The notes under the pieces: generated by a model | Databases searched by the model: none | What the model saw: only the letters and a program-made list of their open reading frames with translations | What the model was told of the DNA's origin: nothing | Assembly (NCBI GenBank): GCA_003225175.1 | Contig: QIBA01000048.1 | Span: 1-64,000, forward strand | Source of the DNA: Acidobacteriota bacterium | GTDB taxonomy: Bacteria > Acidobacteriota > Terriglobia > Terriglobales > Acidobacteriaceae | DNA: 64,000 nt | Direction of reading: 5' to 3' | Position numbers and translations under genes: made by a program | Shown: positions 52,161 through 62,549 of the stretch, piece by piece | How positions within the stretch are numbered: the first letter of the stretch is position 1 | Layout of the letters: every line of letters begins with the position of its first letter

Positions 52161-55100
52161 CTAGTCCCCGGCTTCCGGCTGCTGCACAGGACGCGGGCCC
52201 AATTTGGGTTTGCGAACAAAACGCAGTCGGAAGCGATCAAGATAGAGGTAAATCACTGGCGTTGTGAACAGCGTCAGCATCTGGCTGACGAGCAGGCCAC
52301 CTACGATTGCGATTCCCAGTGGACGACGCATTTCGCTTCCCGTTCCGGTACCGATCGCCAGCGGCAGAGCGCCAAACATGGCCGCCATCGTCGTCATCAT
52401 GATGGGACGAAAGCGTAACAAACAGGCTTCGCGCACCGCATCTTCTGGCGATTTACCTCCTTCACGTTCGCTCTGCAGCGCAAAATCGATCATCATGATG
52501 GCATTCTTCTTGACGATACCAATCAGCAGGATGATGCCGATCATCGCGATGACGGTGAATTCGGTATTGGTGAGCAGCAGAAAGATCAATGCGCCCAAGC
52601 CGGCTGAGGGCAGCGTGGAAAGAATCGTGACGGGATGCACAATGCTTTCGTAGAGCATTCCCAAGACGATATACACGGCGGCGAGTGCTGTGAGAATCAG
52701 AATCGGCTCGCTTTGTAGTGACGCCTGGAAGGCCTGCGCTGTGCCCTGGAAGCCCCCATGAATCGTGGATGGCATGCCCATCGTACGCGCAGCGTCTTCA
52801 ACCGCCGCTTCTGCTTTGTCGAGCGAAACACCAGGACCGAGATTGAACGAAATGGTCACCGCTGGGAACTGCCCCTGGTGTGCGACCGCGATGGCTGTTT
52901 CCGTGGGTTGAAAGTGAGCAAAGGCGCTGAGCGGCACCTCAGTTCCATTACGGGAATGAACATAAATGTTCCTTAGCGCCTCAGGTCCCTGACTGAACTT
53001 GGGATCCACTTCCATGACAACGTGATACTGATTGATGCCGCTATACATCACGGAAACCTGGCGCTGCCCAAAGGCGTCATAGAGCGTGCTGTCGATTTGT
53101 GCCGGCGTAACTCCGAGACGTCCCGCGGTCTCGCGATCGATCACGACCGTCACCTCCAGCCCATGATTCTGCTGGTCACTGGAGACGTCTCTCAGCTCCG
53201 GCATGCGCCGCATTTTCTCCACAAGCTGGGGAGCCCATTGCAGCAGGTCCTGAAGATTGTCGCCCTGAAGCGTGTATTGGAACTGAGAGTTGCTTCCTCG
53301 GCCGCCGATGTTCACGTCCTGCACTGGAACCATGAATAGCTGGGCGCCCGGAATGCGCGAGAGCTTGGGACGCAAACGGTTGACCACGTCGAAAGCCGAT
53401 TCCTTCCGCCCTTCTCCGAGCGGCTTGAGTTGGATGAACATGTTGGCTGAGTTTGTTCCGCCGCGTCCGCCGCCGCCTGTGAAGCTAATCGCGGTGTCAA
53501 TCGCGGGGTCTTTTAACACGATGCTGTTCAGGAGTTGCAGCTTCGCCTTCATCGCCTCAAATGAGACATCCTGCTGGCCGATCATGCTGCCAGAAATCCG
53601 TCCTGTGTCCTGTTGCGGGAAAAATCCTTTAGGGATGATGTAGTAGAGGTAAATGTTCAGCGTAATCGTAAGCAGCGTGATTACCAGCACCAGCGGTTGA
53701 TGGTCCAGAACCCAGTCGAGCGAATGGCGATATCCGTCGTGCAGCCAGTTGAAGGCACGTTCGCCCGCGTTATAGAGACGGCCATGCTTCCGGCCGTGTT
53801 CTGAGCGGAGAAATTTGGCGCACATCATGGGAGTGGTCGTGAGCGAAAAAACCAGCGACAGTAGTACGGCAACACTTAGTGTGACCGCGAACTCCCGAAA
53901 CAAACGCCCTACAATTCCACCCATCGCCAAAATGGGAATGAACACCGCAATGAGCGAGGTGCTCATCGAGAGCACAGTAAAGCCGATCTCCTTTGCTCCA
54001 AGCAGGGCCGCAGCCATGGGCTGCATGCCGGCCTCGAGATGGCGAGTAATGTTCTCGATAACTACGATCGCATCGTCAACCACAAATCCGGTAGAGATCG
54101 TCAACGCCATCAGGGACAAGTTGTCCAGCGTGTAGCCGGCGAGATACATCACGCCGAACGTTCCCACCAGAGACAGTGGTACGGCCACGCTGGGGATAAC
54201 TGTGGCCCATCCGCTGCGCAGAAAGAGGAAGACAACAAGGACAACCAGGCCTACTGAGATCGCCAGTGTGCGCTGCACGTCCCTTACCGAAGCTCGGATC
54301 GTGGTCGTGCGATCCATCACAACCTGCAACTTAACCGTCGGCGACACGGATGCCTGCAATTGCGGCAACAGCTCACGGACCCGATCGACGGTGCCAATGA
54401 TGTTCGCGCCCGGCTGTCGAGAAATCACCAGCAGTACAGCCGGCTTCCCGTTCGCGAGGCCTGCATTCTGGGTGTTTTCAACGGAGTCGCGAACGTCAGC
54501 AACTTCGTGCAGGAATACCGGCGTTCCACTCTTGGAGGTTACGATCAGATTCTGATAGTCGACGGCTTTAAAGATCTGGTCGTTAGTACCGATGCTCCAC
54601 GCGCTTTGGACGCCGCTGATCTGTCCCTTGGCGGAATGCGCATTCGCTGAACTAATTGCTGTCCGCACCGCATCGATGCCGACGTTCAGTTTGCTCAGCA
54701 ATAACGGATTCGCTTCTGCACGCACTGCAGGACGAGAACTTCCTCCTACAAAAACATTGCCAACCCCCTGGATCTGCGAAATCTTCTGCGCGAGCACCGA
54801 ATCAGCGATGTCGTACATCTGCTGCTGCGTCTGTATATCGGAGGTCAGAGCGACGATCATGATCGGCGCGTCAGCCGGATTCACCTTGCGCCAATTCGGA
54901 TTGCTCGGCAGGTTCGCAGGCAGTTGTCCCCGCGCAGCGTTGATGGCAGCTTGAACATCGCGCGCAGCCGCGTCGATATTTCGGCTTAGATCAAACTGCA
55001 GAGTGATGCCAGTTTGTCCAAGACCGCTGGACGAGGTCATTTGTGTGACGCCAGCAATGCGGCCAAATTGCCGTTCGAGGGGTGTTGCGACCGCAGAGGC

Positions 55101-55277
55101 CATCGTCTCCGGGCTTGCCCCCGGCAGACCAGCGTTCACCGAAACCGTGGGAAATTCCACTTCGGGAAGTGGAGCTACCGGCAACTTTGAATACGCCAGC
55201 GCTCCAGCCAGCAACACGGCAACACTGAGCAGCGATGTGCCAACCGGCCGGCGAATAAATGGAGTCGAAATGCTCAT
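52161..55277 (-). CDS. RND efflux transporter, MdtC-type permease
   Basis: This 1038-residue inner-membrane drug/proton antiporter begins MSISTPFIRRPVGTSLLSVA. It has the duplicated RND layout: 12 helices and two large periplasmic loops. The TM4 proton-relay pair is in [29 protein letters not shown]-type sequence is seen as [20 protein letters not shown] in TM10-11. It follows MdtB-type and MdtA-type genes in the order A-B-C of the enterobacterial mdtABC operon, and probably forms a B2C trimer. An outer-membrane factor gene is not adjacent. The 15-bp gap to the HD gene makes the two convergent. Confidence 0.93.
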   Translation of the reverse strand: MSISTPFIRRPVGTSLLSVAVLLAGALAYSKLPVAPLPEVEFPTVSVNAGLPGASPETMASAVATPLERQFGRIAGVTQMTSSSGLGQTGITLQFDLSRNIDAAARDVQAAINAARGQLPANLPSNPNWRKVNPADAPIMIVALTSDIQTQQQMYDIADSVLAQKISQIQGVGNVFVGGSSRPAVRAEANPLLLSKLNVGIDAVRTAISSANAHSAKGQISGVQSAWSIGTNDQIFKAVDYQNLIVTSKSGTPVFLHEVADVRDSVENTQNAGLANGKPAVLLVISRQPGANIIGTVDRVRELLPQLQASVSPTVKLQVVMDRTTTIRASVRDVQRTLAISVGLVVLVVFLFLRSGWATVIPSVAVPLSLVGTFGVMYLAGYTLDNLSLMALTISTGFVVDDAIVVIENITRHLEAGMQPMAAALLGAKEIGFTVLSMSTSLIAVFIPILAMGGIVGRLFREFAVTLSVAVLLSLVFSLTTTPMMCAKFLRSEHGRKHGRLYNAGERAFNWLHDGYRHSLDWVLDHQPLVLVITLLTITLNIYLYYIIPKGFFPQQDTGRISGSMIGQQDVSFEAMKAKLQLLNSIVLKDPAIDTAISFTGGGGRGGTNSANMFIQLKPLGEGRKESAFDVVNRLRPKLSRIPGAQLFMVPVQDVNIGGRGSNSQFQYTLQGDNLQDLLQWAPQLVEKMRRMPELRDVSSDQQNHGLEVTVVIDRETAGRLGVTPAQIDSTLYDAFGQRQVSVMYSGINQYHVVMEVDPKFSQGPEALRNIYVHSRNGTEVPLSAFAHFQPTETAIAVAHQGQFPAVTISFNLGPGVSLDKAEAAVEDAARTMGMPSTIHGGFQGTAQAFQASLQSEPILILTALAAVYIVLGMLYESIVHPVTILSTLPSAGLGALIFLLLTNTEFTVIAMIGIILLIGIVKKNAIMMIDFALQSEREGGKSPEDAVREACLLRFRPIMMTTMAAMFGALPLAIGTGTGSEMRRPLGIAIVGGLLVSQMLTLFTTPVIYLYLDRFRLRFVRKPKLGPRPVQQPEAGD

Positions 55278-55412
55278 CTAGTTCAATCGCGTGATCGAGT
55301 GAAGCGAAACCTTGGCTATCAGCTTTCGGCTTTCGGCCAATAACCTTCATGGCAGTTCACGAAACCGCGAATAGGTTGAAAGCGCGATGCCCAACGCATG
55401 TTTTTACTTCAC

Positions 55413-55441
55413 CCGATGACGCGATCACCCGATCACCCGAT
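55413..55441. repeat. Short tandem repeat between the two RND permease genes
   Basis: GATCACCC occurs twice in tandem with a third partial unit, next to related CACCCGATGACGC sequence. The 170-bp spacer between the permease genes holds nothing else I can name. A CTTTCGG duplication lies at about 55322-55335. Confidence 0.5.
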
Positions 55442-55447
55442 TTCTTT

Positions 55448-58400
55448 TTAGTCCGCTCCTACGGGTTCCTCAACTACCTGGTTAATTCGGAAGCGGCCCA
55501 CCCTTCGGGCCATCCGATCGAAGAACAGGTAGACGACAGGAGTTGTGTACAAAGTGAGGACTTGGCTGACCAGCAGTCCTCCGACGATCGTGACGCCGAG
55601 TGGACGGCGCAGCTCCGATCCCGTTCCGGAACCGAGCGCCAGCGGCAGTCCACCAAACATCGCAGCAAAGGTTGTCATCAGGATTGGGCGGAAGCGAAGC
55701 AGGCAAGCCTGATAGATCGCGTCGCGTGGCGGTTTACCTTGGTCGCGTTCTGCTTCCAGCGCAAAATCGATCATCATGATGGCATTCTTCTGCACAATGC
55801 CGATCAGCAGGATGATGCCGATCAATGCGACTACCCCAAATTCAAGCCGGAACAGCAGTAAGGCGAGAATCGCTCCAACACCAGCCGAGGGCAGCGTCGA
55901 AAGGATCGTGAGCGGATGAATATAACTCTCGTACAACACACCCAACACGATGTACACAGTAATGAGCGCCGCTAGCACCAGATAGGGTTCATTGGCCAGC
56001 GAGCTCTGGAAGACCGCCGCCGTGCCCTGGAAACTCGGATGAATGCTGGCCGGCATTCCAATCTCGGCACGCGCAGCATCAATCAATTTGGTCGCTTCGC
56101 CCAGCGACGCTCCAGGAGCGAGATTGAAGGAGACCGTAGCCACCGGGAACTGTCCCTGGTGATAGATCGCCACTGGAGTTGTTGTGGTCTCAATGTGGGC
56201 AAAAGCACTCAGCGGAATGATTTGCGATCTTCCGCTGGCCACGTTCGGGACAGGAGCACTGCCTGTGCCGCTGCTCGCCTGTGTTGAGCTCCCTGCCGAC
56301 GATCCACTTGAAGTCTGATTCGCAGCCGCAGCGCCTACGGACGCACCGCCAACGCCGCCTCCGCTCGTTGCCGGGGGGGGCCCACCGGGAGAGGCATGCA
56401 CATAAATGTCGTTGAGATCGTTCGGCGTGAGCTGGTGGTCTGGCGAAACCTCCAGCACCACGTGATATTGGTTGAGCTGCGTAAAGATGGTCGAGATGAG
56501 CCGCTGCCCAAAGGCGTCGTATAGAGTGTCGTCGATCATTTGCGGCGTCACACCGAGGCGAGAGGCGGTATTGCGATCTACGACCAGATCTGCTTCGAGA
56601 CTGCCCGATCCCTGATCGCTGGCAACATCGCGCAACTCGGGAATCTGCTGCAATCTTTGAAGCAGCTTGGGAACGTATTCCGTCAGGTCATTGGCGTTCG
56701 CGCTTTCCAATGTGTACTGAAACTGAGTGCGACTGATGCGGTTCTCGACGGTAATGTCCTGCACCGGCTGCATGTACAGGATGATGCCTGGAATCTGACT
56801 CACATTGGGCTGCAACCGGCGGATAATCTCGGAAGCGCTGGCCTTACGTTCCTCGCGCGGTTTCAGATTGATCTGAATGCGGCCTACGTTCGGCGTCATG
56901 TTCGTGCCGTCAACACCGATAAACGACGACAGGCTCTCGACGTCGGCATCCTTCAGCACAATATCCGCCAACTGCTGTTGTCGAGCCGCCATCGCCTTGA
57001 ACGAAGAGGTCTCCGGCGCTTCCGTGATTCCGAGAATCACCCCCGTGTCCTGAACTGGGAAAAATCCCTTCGGAACAATAATGAAAAGAAATATGGTCAA
57101 GGCAAGGGTGCCGACTGTCACCAGCAACGTGATTGGCTGCTGCTCCAGAACAACTCTCAGAGTGGAGGCATAGGCGTCGCGCAGCCGGTTGAAGGCTCTT
57201 TCCGAACCTCGCGCAAACCAACTCTCGTGCTTTTTGTCCGTCTTCTTCAGCAGGCGCGCCGACATCATCGGCGTGAGAGTGAGCGAGACAAACGCAGAGA
57301 CGAGAATGGTGACGCTCAAAGTCACTGCAAACTCACGGAACAGCCGGCCAACAATGTCCCCCATGAAAAGCAGCGGAATGAGCACCGCGATGAGAGAAAC
57401 CGTCAACGACACAATGGTGAAGCCGATCTGCTTCGATCCCATCAGAGCGGCTTCCAGCGGCGGATGCCCTTCTTCAATGAAGCGATCGATGTTTTCGATC
57501 ATCACAATGGCGTCGTCTACGACGAATCCGGTTGAGATTGTGAGAGCCATCAAAGAAAGATTGTCGAGTGAATAGCCGAGCAGGTACATCACTCCAAAGG
57601 TGCCGACAATCGACAGCGGCACAGCGACGCTGGGAATGATGGTCGCAGCGACGTGTCGCAGGAACACAAAGATGACCATTACTACGAGCGCAATCGTCAG
57701 GAGCAACTCAAATTCGACATCCCGCACCGAAGCCCGAATGGTTACAGTCCGATCCGTCAGCACTGTAACCTTTACCGTTGGCGGCAGCGCGGCATTGAGC
57801 TGCGGCAGCAGCTTCACGATCCGGTCCACAACGTTGATGATGTTCGCGCCGGGCTGCCGTTGAACGTTCACGATCACCGCCGGCGTCCTGTTCATCCAGG
57901 CAGATTGCTGTACATTCTCGACGCCGTCGATAACGTTGGCTACATCCTGCACGCGAACCGGCGCACCGTTTCGATAAGCGATGATGATGGGTTTGTAGTC
58001 GTCGCCGGAATAAATTTGATCGTTTGCGCCGATACTGAACGATTGCTGCGGCCCCTGGATGTTGCCTTTGGCTTGATCTGTATTGGCGGCGGCGAGTCCG
58101 CTGCGTAAATCTTCGAGACTCAGACCGTATGACGCCAGAGCTGTCGGATTCGCCTGAATCCGCACTGCCGGCTTTTGTCCACCACTGATGGTTACCAGTC
58201 CCACTCCGGGAAGCTGGGAGATCTTCTGGGCCAGAGTTGTATCGGCCAAATCCTCGACTTTGCTCAATGGCAATTGATCCGAGGTGAGCGCCAGAGTCAA
58301 AATCGGCGAATCCGCCGGATTCACCTTGCTATAAATAGGAGGATTTGGCAGATCACGCGGTAGATATGTTCCTGCAGCGTTGATGGCTGCCTGAACCTCC

Positions 58401-58717
58401 TGCTCAGCCACATCGATGTTCTGTTGCAGCTCGAATTGCAGGGTGATCAGCGAGCCCCCGTAGGAGCTGACGGATGTCATCTGGTTCAGTCCCGGAATCT
58501 CTCCGAACTGCCGCTCCATCGGAGCGGTCACAGACGACGTCATCACATCCGGACTCGCGCCCGGATAAAAAGTCAGAATCTGAATTGTAGGGTAATCAAC
58601 CTGCGGCAGCGCTGATACAGGTAGCTGTCGGTACGCCACCATGCCGGCGAGCAGGATGCCGACCATTAACAGCGACGTTGCGACCGGTCGCAGAATAAAA
58701 ATGCGAGACGGATTCAT
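55448..58717 (-). CDS. RND efflux transporter, MdtB-type permease
   Basis: This 1089-residue RND permease begins [20 protein letters not shown]. The TM4 motif is [38 protein letters not shown]-like sequence (preceded by VQ) is near the TM10-11 boundary. It is about 50 residues longer than its partner, mainly because of a Gly/Ser/Ala-rich insertion near residues 772-832 in the second periplasmic loop. This low-complexity segment is not typical of MdtB and may be a flexible linker or a slippage product. It overlaps mdtA (4 bp). Confidence 0.93.
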   Translation of the reverse strand: MNPSRIFILRPVATSLLMVGILLAGMVAYRQLPVSALPQVDYPTIQILTFYPGASPDVMTSSVTAPMERQFGEIPGLNQMTSVSSYGGSLITLQFELQQNIDVAEQEVQAAINAAGTYLPRDLPNPPIYSKVNPADSPILTLALTSDQLPLSKVEDLADTTLAQKISQLPGVGLVTISGGQKPAVRIQANPTALASYGLSLEDLRSGLAAANTDQAKGNIQGPQQSFSIGANDQIYSGDDYKPIIIAYRNGAPVRVQDVANVIDGVENVQQSAWMNRTPAVIVNVQRQPGANIINVVDRIVKLLPQLNAALPPTVKVTVLTDRTVTIRASVRDVEFELLLTIALVVMVIFVFLRHVAATIIPSVAVPLSIVGTFGVMYLLGYSLDNLSLMALTISTGFVVDDAIVMIENIDRFIEEGHPPLEAALMGSKQIGFTIVSLTVSLIAVLIPLLFMGDIVGRLFREFAVTLSVTILVSAFVSLTLTPMMSARLLKKTDKKHESWFARGSERAFNRLRDAYASTLRVVLEQQPITLLVTVGTLALTIFLFIIVPKGFFPVQDTGVILGITEAPETSSFKAMAARQQQLADIVLKDADVESLSSFIGVDGTNMTPNVGRIQINLKPREERKASASEIIRRLQPNVSQIPGIILYMQPVQDITVENRISRTQFQYTLESANANDLTEYVPKLLQRLQQIPELRDVASDQGSGSLEADLVVDRNTASRLGVTPQMIDDTLYDAFGQRLISTIFTQLNQYHVVLEVSPDHQLTPNDLNDIYVHASPGGPPPATSGGGVGGASVGAAAANQTSSGSSAGSSTQASSGTGSAPVPNVASGRSQIIPLSAFAHIETTTTPVAIYHQGQFPVATVSFNLAPGASLGEATKLIDAARAEIGMPASIHPSFQGTAAVFQSSLANEPYLVLAALITVYIVLGVLYESYIHPLTILSTLPSAGVGAILALLLFRLEFGVVALIGIILLIGIVQKNAIMMIDFALEAERDQGKPPRDAIYQACLLRFRPILMTTFAAMFGGLPLALGSGTGSELRRPLGVTIVGGLLVSQVLTLYTTPVVYLFFDRMARRVGRFRINQVVEEPVGAD

Positions 58718-60009
58718 GCTCCATGACCGGCGCGCCGGCCTGCTCCTCCAGGACGGCCCGAGGGAGTCGCCTGCCCAGGCTGCTGTCCCGGTATTTGCGC
58801 ATCAACGCGGCTGCCCGGCTGTAACTTCTCTTGACCGTCCGTCACGACCTGCTCCCCAGGATTAACTCCGGAGTCAACCACGGCACTAAGGCCTTCAGTA
58901 AGCGCGACCTTGATCGGCCTTTGTTCTACGGTCTTGTCCTCTTTCAGCGCGTAAACGTAGGTACCCTGTGCGCCTCGCTGCACCGCCGTGGCCGGAATCG
59001 TAATGGCATTCTGGCGCGTGTAGACCTCCAGGCGTGCGTTCACAAACTGATTCGGATACAAGGCATTATCACGATTATCAAAGACTGCCTTCAGGCGAAA
59101 TGTTCCCGTATTGGGATCGATCTGATTGTCGATCGTTTCCAGGCGACCGTCCGCGATCTGTTGCGTGTCGTCGCGATTCCAAGCCTGTACCTCCAGCCGG
59201 CCGCTCCTCATGTGCTGAGTCACCATTGGCAAGTTGTCCTCGGGCAAGGTGAAGAGGACAGAAATCGGCTGCAGCTGAGTAATCACCAGCAATCCATTCG
59301 CATCGGAGGCATGAACCATGTTGCCAGGATCGACTAGTCGCAATCCGACTTGGCCGTCGATTGGAGCCTTGATGTGGCTGTAGGTAAGGTTCAGCTTGGC
59401 ATTATTGATCTGGGCATCGTCGGCACGCACCAGACCTTCCTGTTGGGCCACCAGCGATTCCTGTGTGTTGTATTGCTGCTGGGCGATTACGCCTTGCTTG
59501 TAGAGATCGGCATAGCGCTGCAAATCGCGCCGCGCATTTTCGAGGTTTGCCTGGTCCTTGAACTTTGTCGCTTCAGCCTGCGCGACCTGCACTTCGTAAG
59601 GTCGAGGGTCGATCAACGCGAGTTCATCGCCTTTGCGGATGTGCTGTCCTTCGCGGAAATTCACCTGCATCAGCTGGCCATCCACACGACTGTGAATAGT
59701 CACCGTGTAATAGGCCTGAACATTCCCCAATCCCTCGAGGTAAACGGGCATGTCACGCTGCTGCACGGGAGCAACTGAGACGGGGATGGCGCGATTGGCA
59801 TCAGCCCCAGCGGCACCACGACCTCCCTGCCCACGAGCGGAGTTCTGATCTGGCGCCTTGTGCAGCGATCGAAGCCCAAACATACCCAGCGCAATAACAG
59901 CAAAGATGACAATGATCCAGATGACCGTTTTTCGGCCGCCCGAGCTACGCCGCGGTGGGATTTCCACTTCTCTTAGATCGGGTGGTGGAGTTATGAGTGG
60001 TTGTGCCAT
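58714..60009 (-). CDS. RND periplasmic adaptor, MdtA-type
   Basis: This 431-residue membrane-fusion protein links the inner-membrane permeases with an outer-membrane channel. It has an N-terminal anchor ([20 protein letters not shown]), then a lipoyl/hairpin region ([40 protein letters not shown]) and a beta-barrel/MP domain ([40 protein letters not shown]). The Pro/Gly-rich tail ends ...[14 protein letters not shown]. The gene is first in the A-B-C order, so the promoter should be upstream of 60009. Confidence 0.93.
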   Translation of the reverse strand: MAQPLITPPPDLREVEIPPRRSSGGRKTVIWIIVIFAVIALGMFGLRSLHKAPDQNSARGQGGRGAAGADANRAIPVSVAPVQQRDMPVYLEGLGNVQAYYTVTIHSRVDGQLMQVNFREGQHIRKGDELALIDPRPYEVQVAQAEATKFKDQANLENARRDLQRYADLYKQGVIAQQQYNTQESLVAQQEGLVRADDAQINNAKLNLTYSHIKAPIDGQVGLRLVDPGNMVHASDANGLLVITQLQPISVLFTLPEDNLPMVTQHMRSGRLEVQAWNRDDTQQIADGRLETIDNQIDPNTGTFRLKAVFDNRDNALYPNQFVNARLEVYTRQNAITIPATAVQRGAQGTYVYALKEDKTVEQRPIKVALTEGLSAVVDSGVNPGEQVVTDGQEKLQPGSRVDAQIPGQQPGQATPSGRPGGAGRRAGHGA

Positions 60010-60095
60010 TCGTAATGTCGTGCCCCAAAAGGCGCATTGAATCCAACTAATTTACAGCATCCAAGCGCCTGAAACGCCTGCTGAAGCCAGGGAAA

Positions 60096-60107
60096 CTCTT
60101 ATAAGAG
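60096..60107. promoter_or_regulatory. Palindrome upstream of mdtA
   Basis: CTCTTATAAGAG is a perfect 12-bp palindrome 87 bp upstream of the adaptor start. RND operons are commonly controlled by a local repressor, but none is encoded here. The rest of the 286-bp gap (60010-60295) shows no gene. Confidence 0.3.
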
Positions 60108-60295
60108 AATCGCGGCCGCAAGTTGGTTTGCCCAAGCCCGGGCCGCATCAGTCAGGAGTGTCTTTCCGGTTCATTCAATTAGACGACCGGTACCAAGCAA
60201 AAGTACTCGCAATTCCGCCAGGATAGCGGGTTAAGTTTTGTTAATTCTATGGCTTGAGCGAAACGTTCTGGTTGCACTTCGGCAACTGGATCATG

Positions 60296-61141
60296 CTATG
60301 GCGCAAGAAGGCTGGCCAAATCAGCCGGTGGACAGCGCAACCCGACGAAGAACGTGCCGAAGAGTGCGTAAACGGCGCTGACCTCGTCAAAACGCATTTC
60401 GTAGATCAGCCGTTTGAATACGAGCGGGTCATCGGCGAAGAGCGTGACCCCCCACTCCCAATCATCGAAGCCGATCGACCCGGAGATGATCTGCTTTACC
60501 TCGCCGGCGTAACGTCGTCCCACGAGACCATGCTCATTCATCTGCCGCTGGCGCTCTTCAATGGGAAGCGTGTACCAGTTCTTGTCTTCTCCTCGGCGAC
60601 GGTCCATTGGATAAAAGCAGATGTACCGGTTAGGCGGCATTTGCGGAAACAGCCGCGGCTGCATAGCTTCGCGCTGTCGCGCAAGCGTGTCCTCGATGGC
60701 TCGCTTCCATTCGTCGGAGTGCGGTTCGATCCCCGCGTCGAGCAGTGAGCGATAGGTCTTTATGCTGGACTCATATAAGCCAAGCTCTATGACAGACAAA
60801 TAGGAACTGGAATGCTCCAGAAAGTCACCAAGCCTCGTGCGTGCGAGTGCCAACTCTGCCTGGTTCAGGGCAGCAAACGATTCCCGAAAATGGACGAACA
60901 TCAAGTCGCCCTTATGCCCGAGCAAGGAGAACAGAGCCGATTGTCCGATCGCGTTCTGCTCCATCTCTTCGAGAACTTTTGCGGCTTCGCCAATGATCTC
61001 GTTTTTTTGCACACCGCTCAGTTGCCGCCACGCGGGCCAGCGGAACTTCATCATCTGATGAAGAACGCTGTAACCCTCGATGGTGAGAGGCACCTCTGGG
61101 AGCGAGGCTGTTTGAGGACGCGCTGTACGAGCAGTCGACAT
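60296..61141 (-). CDS. chdC: Coproheme decarboxylase / HemQ (chlorite-dismutase family)
   Basis: It performs the last step of the coproporphyrin-dependent heme pathway, converting coproheme to heme b with peroxide. The 281 residues contain the two-domain ferredoxin-like fold. Signatures are the proximal-His block MNEHGLVGRRYAG (His204) and the catalytic Tyr in ICFYPMD (Tyr177). In Firmicutes HemQ a Lys follows the Tyr by four positions; here it appears to be Arg181 (from memory of the family). The N-terminal ~20 residues are a variable tail. No other heme gene is nearby. Confidence 0.9.
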   Translation of the reverse strand: MSTARTARPQTASLPEVPLTIEGYSVLHQMMKFRWPAWRQLSGVQKNEIIGEAAKVLEEMEQNAIGQSALFSLLGHKGDLMFVHFRESFAALNQAELALARTRLGDFLEHSSSYLSVIELGLYESSIKTYRSLLDAGIEPHSDEWKRAIEDTLARQREAMQPRLFPQMPPNRYICFYPMDRRRGEDKNWYTLPIEERQRQMNEHGLVGRRYAGEVKQIISGSIGFDDWEWGVTLFADDPLVFKRLIYEMRFDEVSAVYALFGTFFVGLRCPPADLASLLAP

Positions 61142-61164
61142 AGGCTAGCTAAGCGGGGCTGTAC

Positions 61165-62334
61165 CTATTTTATATCTGCCAATCGAACGCAGTGCCGCGC
61201 AATTTGCAGGTCTTCATCTGTCGGGATCACTCGAACAGCGCATCCACTGTTCGCGGCGCTAATTTGCTCCGCGTCCCTCTCGTTGGCCGATTGGTCTAAG
61301 ACGATCCCAAGATATTGGAGGCGTGAGCAAACCCTTGAGCGTACCATCGCGGCGTGCTCGCCGATTCCTGCCGTGAATACGAGCAGATCAATGCCATTTA
61401 GCGCCGCAGCCATGGCGCCAATAAATTTCGCAATGGAATAGCAAAACATCTCAACCGCAAGTGCCGCATTTGGATTGTTGCTATCGGCAAGCAATTGGCG
61501 CATGTCGCTGGATGTGCCGGAAACGCCTCGAAGTCCGGCCTCGTGGTTCATAAGTTGATCCAGTTCCTCTGCCGAATATTTCTCATGCTGAAGCAACCGC
61601 AACAGCACGCCCGGATCGAGATCTCCGCAGCGCGTTCCCATCATCACACCACCTGTGGGGGTTAGTCCCATTGTGGTATCGATGGATCGGCCGTCTTGGA
61701 CTGCGCACAGGCTGCAGCCATTTCCCAGATGCGCAATTACTACCTTTTTAGGCACCTTCGGGCCCAGAGTCTCAACGATGAATTCGAAGGAAAGACCATG
61801 GAAGCCATATCGCCTCAGACCTCGCTTCCAGAGGACATCGGAAAACGGTAACCGAGCGGCAGGTTCGGGAAGCGTTCGGTGGAATGCCGTGTCGAAGCAG
61901 GCAACTTGAAACGCTCGCGGAAAGCGTTCCGCGGCGTAGTCAAGTACTTCGAGTGCGGCGGGAAGATGCAGCGGCGCAAATGGCACTGCCTCACGGAGCA
62001 AGCCCAGGACTCGAGCAGTGATCTGCTGATGCTCGCGAAGTTGCGGACCACCATGCACGATGCGATGGCCAATGATGTGGGGTTCGGGAAAGAGTCTCTG
62101 CTTCAGCTCCTCGAGAAGATACTCTGCGGCTTGCCTGGCATCGCGAAATACAAGGTTTCCCTGAAGGAGCGCTTCCTTGCCCCGCTTCAGGGAGATGCGT
62201 CCCGCGCTGCTCCCAATCTCCTCCGCCGCTCCCGAAACCAGTTTAGAGGTAGTTCCATTCCGGAACTCATACAGGGACAACTTGAGGGAGGAGGAGCCGC
62301 TGTTGAGTGCGAGAATTATCTTGGAGTCTGGGAT
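61165..62334 (-). CDS. ackA: Acetate kinase with no canonical start codon
   Basis: It makes acetate plus ATP from acetyl phosphate, or the reverse. Motifs are GHRIVHGGPQL, CFDTAFHRTLPEPAARLPF, RRYGFHGLSFEF, HLGNGCSLCAVQDGRSIDTT, LTPTGGVMMGTRCGDLDPGV and FTAGIGEHAAMVR. The conserved N-terminal motif LALNSGSSSLKLSLYE is read in frame upstream of the first usable TTG (62280). No ATG, GTG or TTG occurs in that frame between an upstream stop and the motif. ATC at 62334, six bases after GGGAG, is the best candidate and gives 389 residues. Alternatives are a mutated ATG or an undetected frameshift. No pta gene adjoins. Confidence 0.85.
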   Translation of the reverse strand: MPDSKIILALNSGSSSLKLSLYEFRNGTTSKLVSGAAEEIGSSAGRISLKRGKEALLQGNLVFRDARQAAEYLLEELKQRLFPEPHIIGHRIVHGGPQLREHQQITARVLGLLREAVPFAPLHLPAALEVLDYAAERFPRAFQVACFDTAFHRTLPEPAARLPFSDVLWKRGLRRYGFHGLSFEFIVETLGPKVPKKVVIAHLGNGCSLCAVQDGRSIDTTMGLTPTGGVMMGTRCGDLDPGVLLRLLQHEKYSAEELDQLMNHEAGLRGVSGTSSDMRQLLADSNNPNAALAVEMFCYSIAKFIGAMAAALNGIDLLVFTAGIGEHAAMVRSRVCSRLQYLGIVLDQSANERDAEQISAANSGCAVRVIPTDEDLQIARHCVRLADIK

Positions 62335-62549
62335 CGTGTTCTCCCGGAGTTTTGAAAAGATCGTTTCAATGGAGCATGTTCATTGCCGCCGCAAAACTCG
62401 GCCGAGCCGAGGTCCCGGCAATTGCTGATGTTGCGCTCGCCGGGTGGTTACTCGGATTACGCATATCTGGTAGATCAGCAAACCTGAGCTCAAACGTATC
62501 CGTGAGATCCGTCTCAGGTGCAATCCGTGTCATGTTTTTTGCATTTTGA

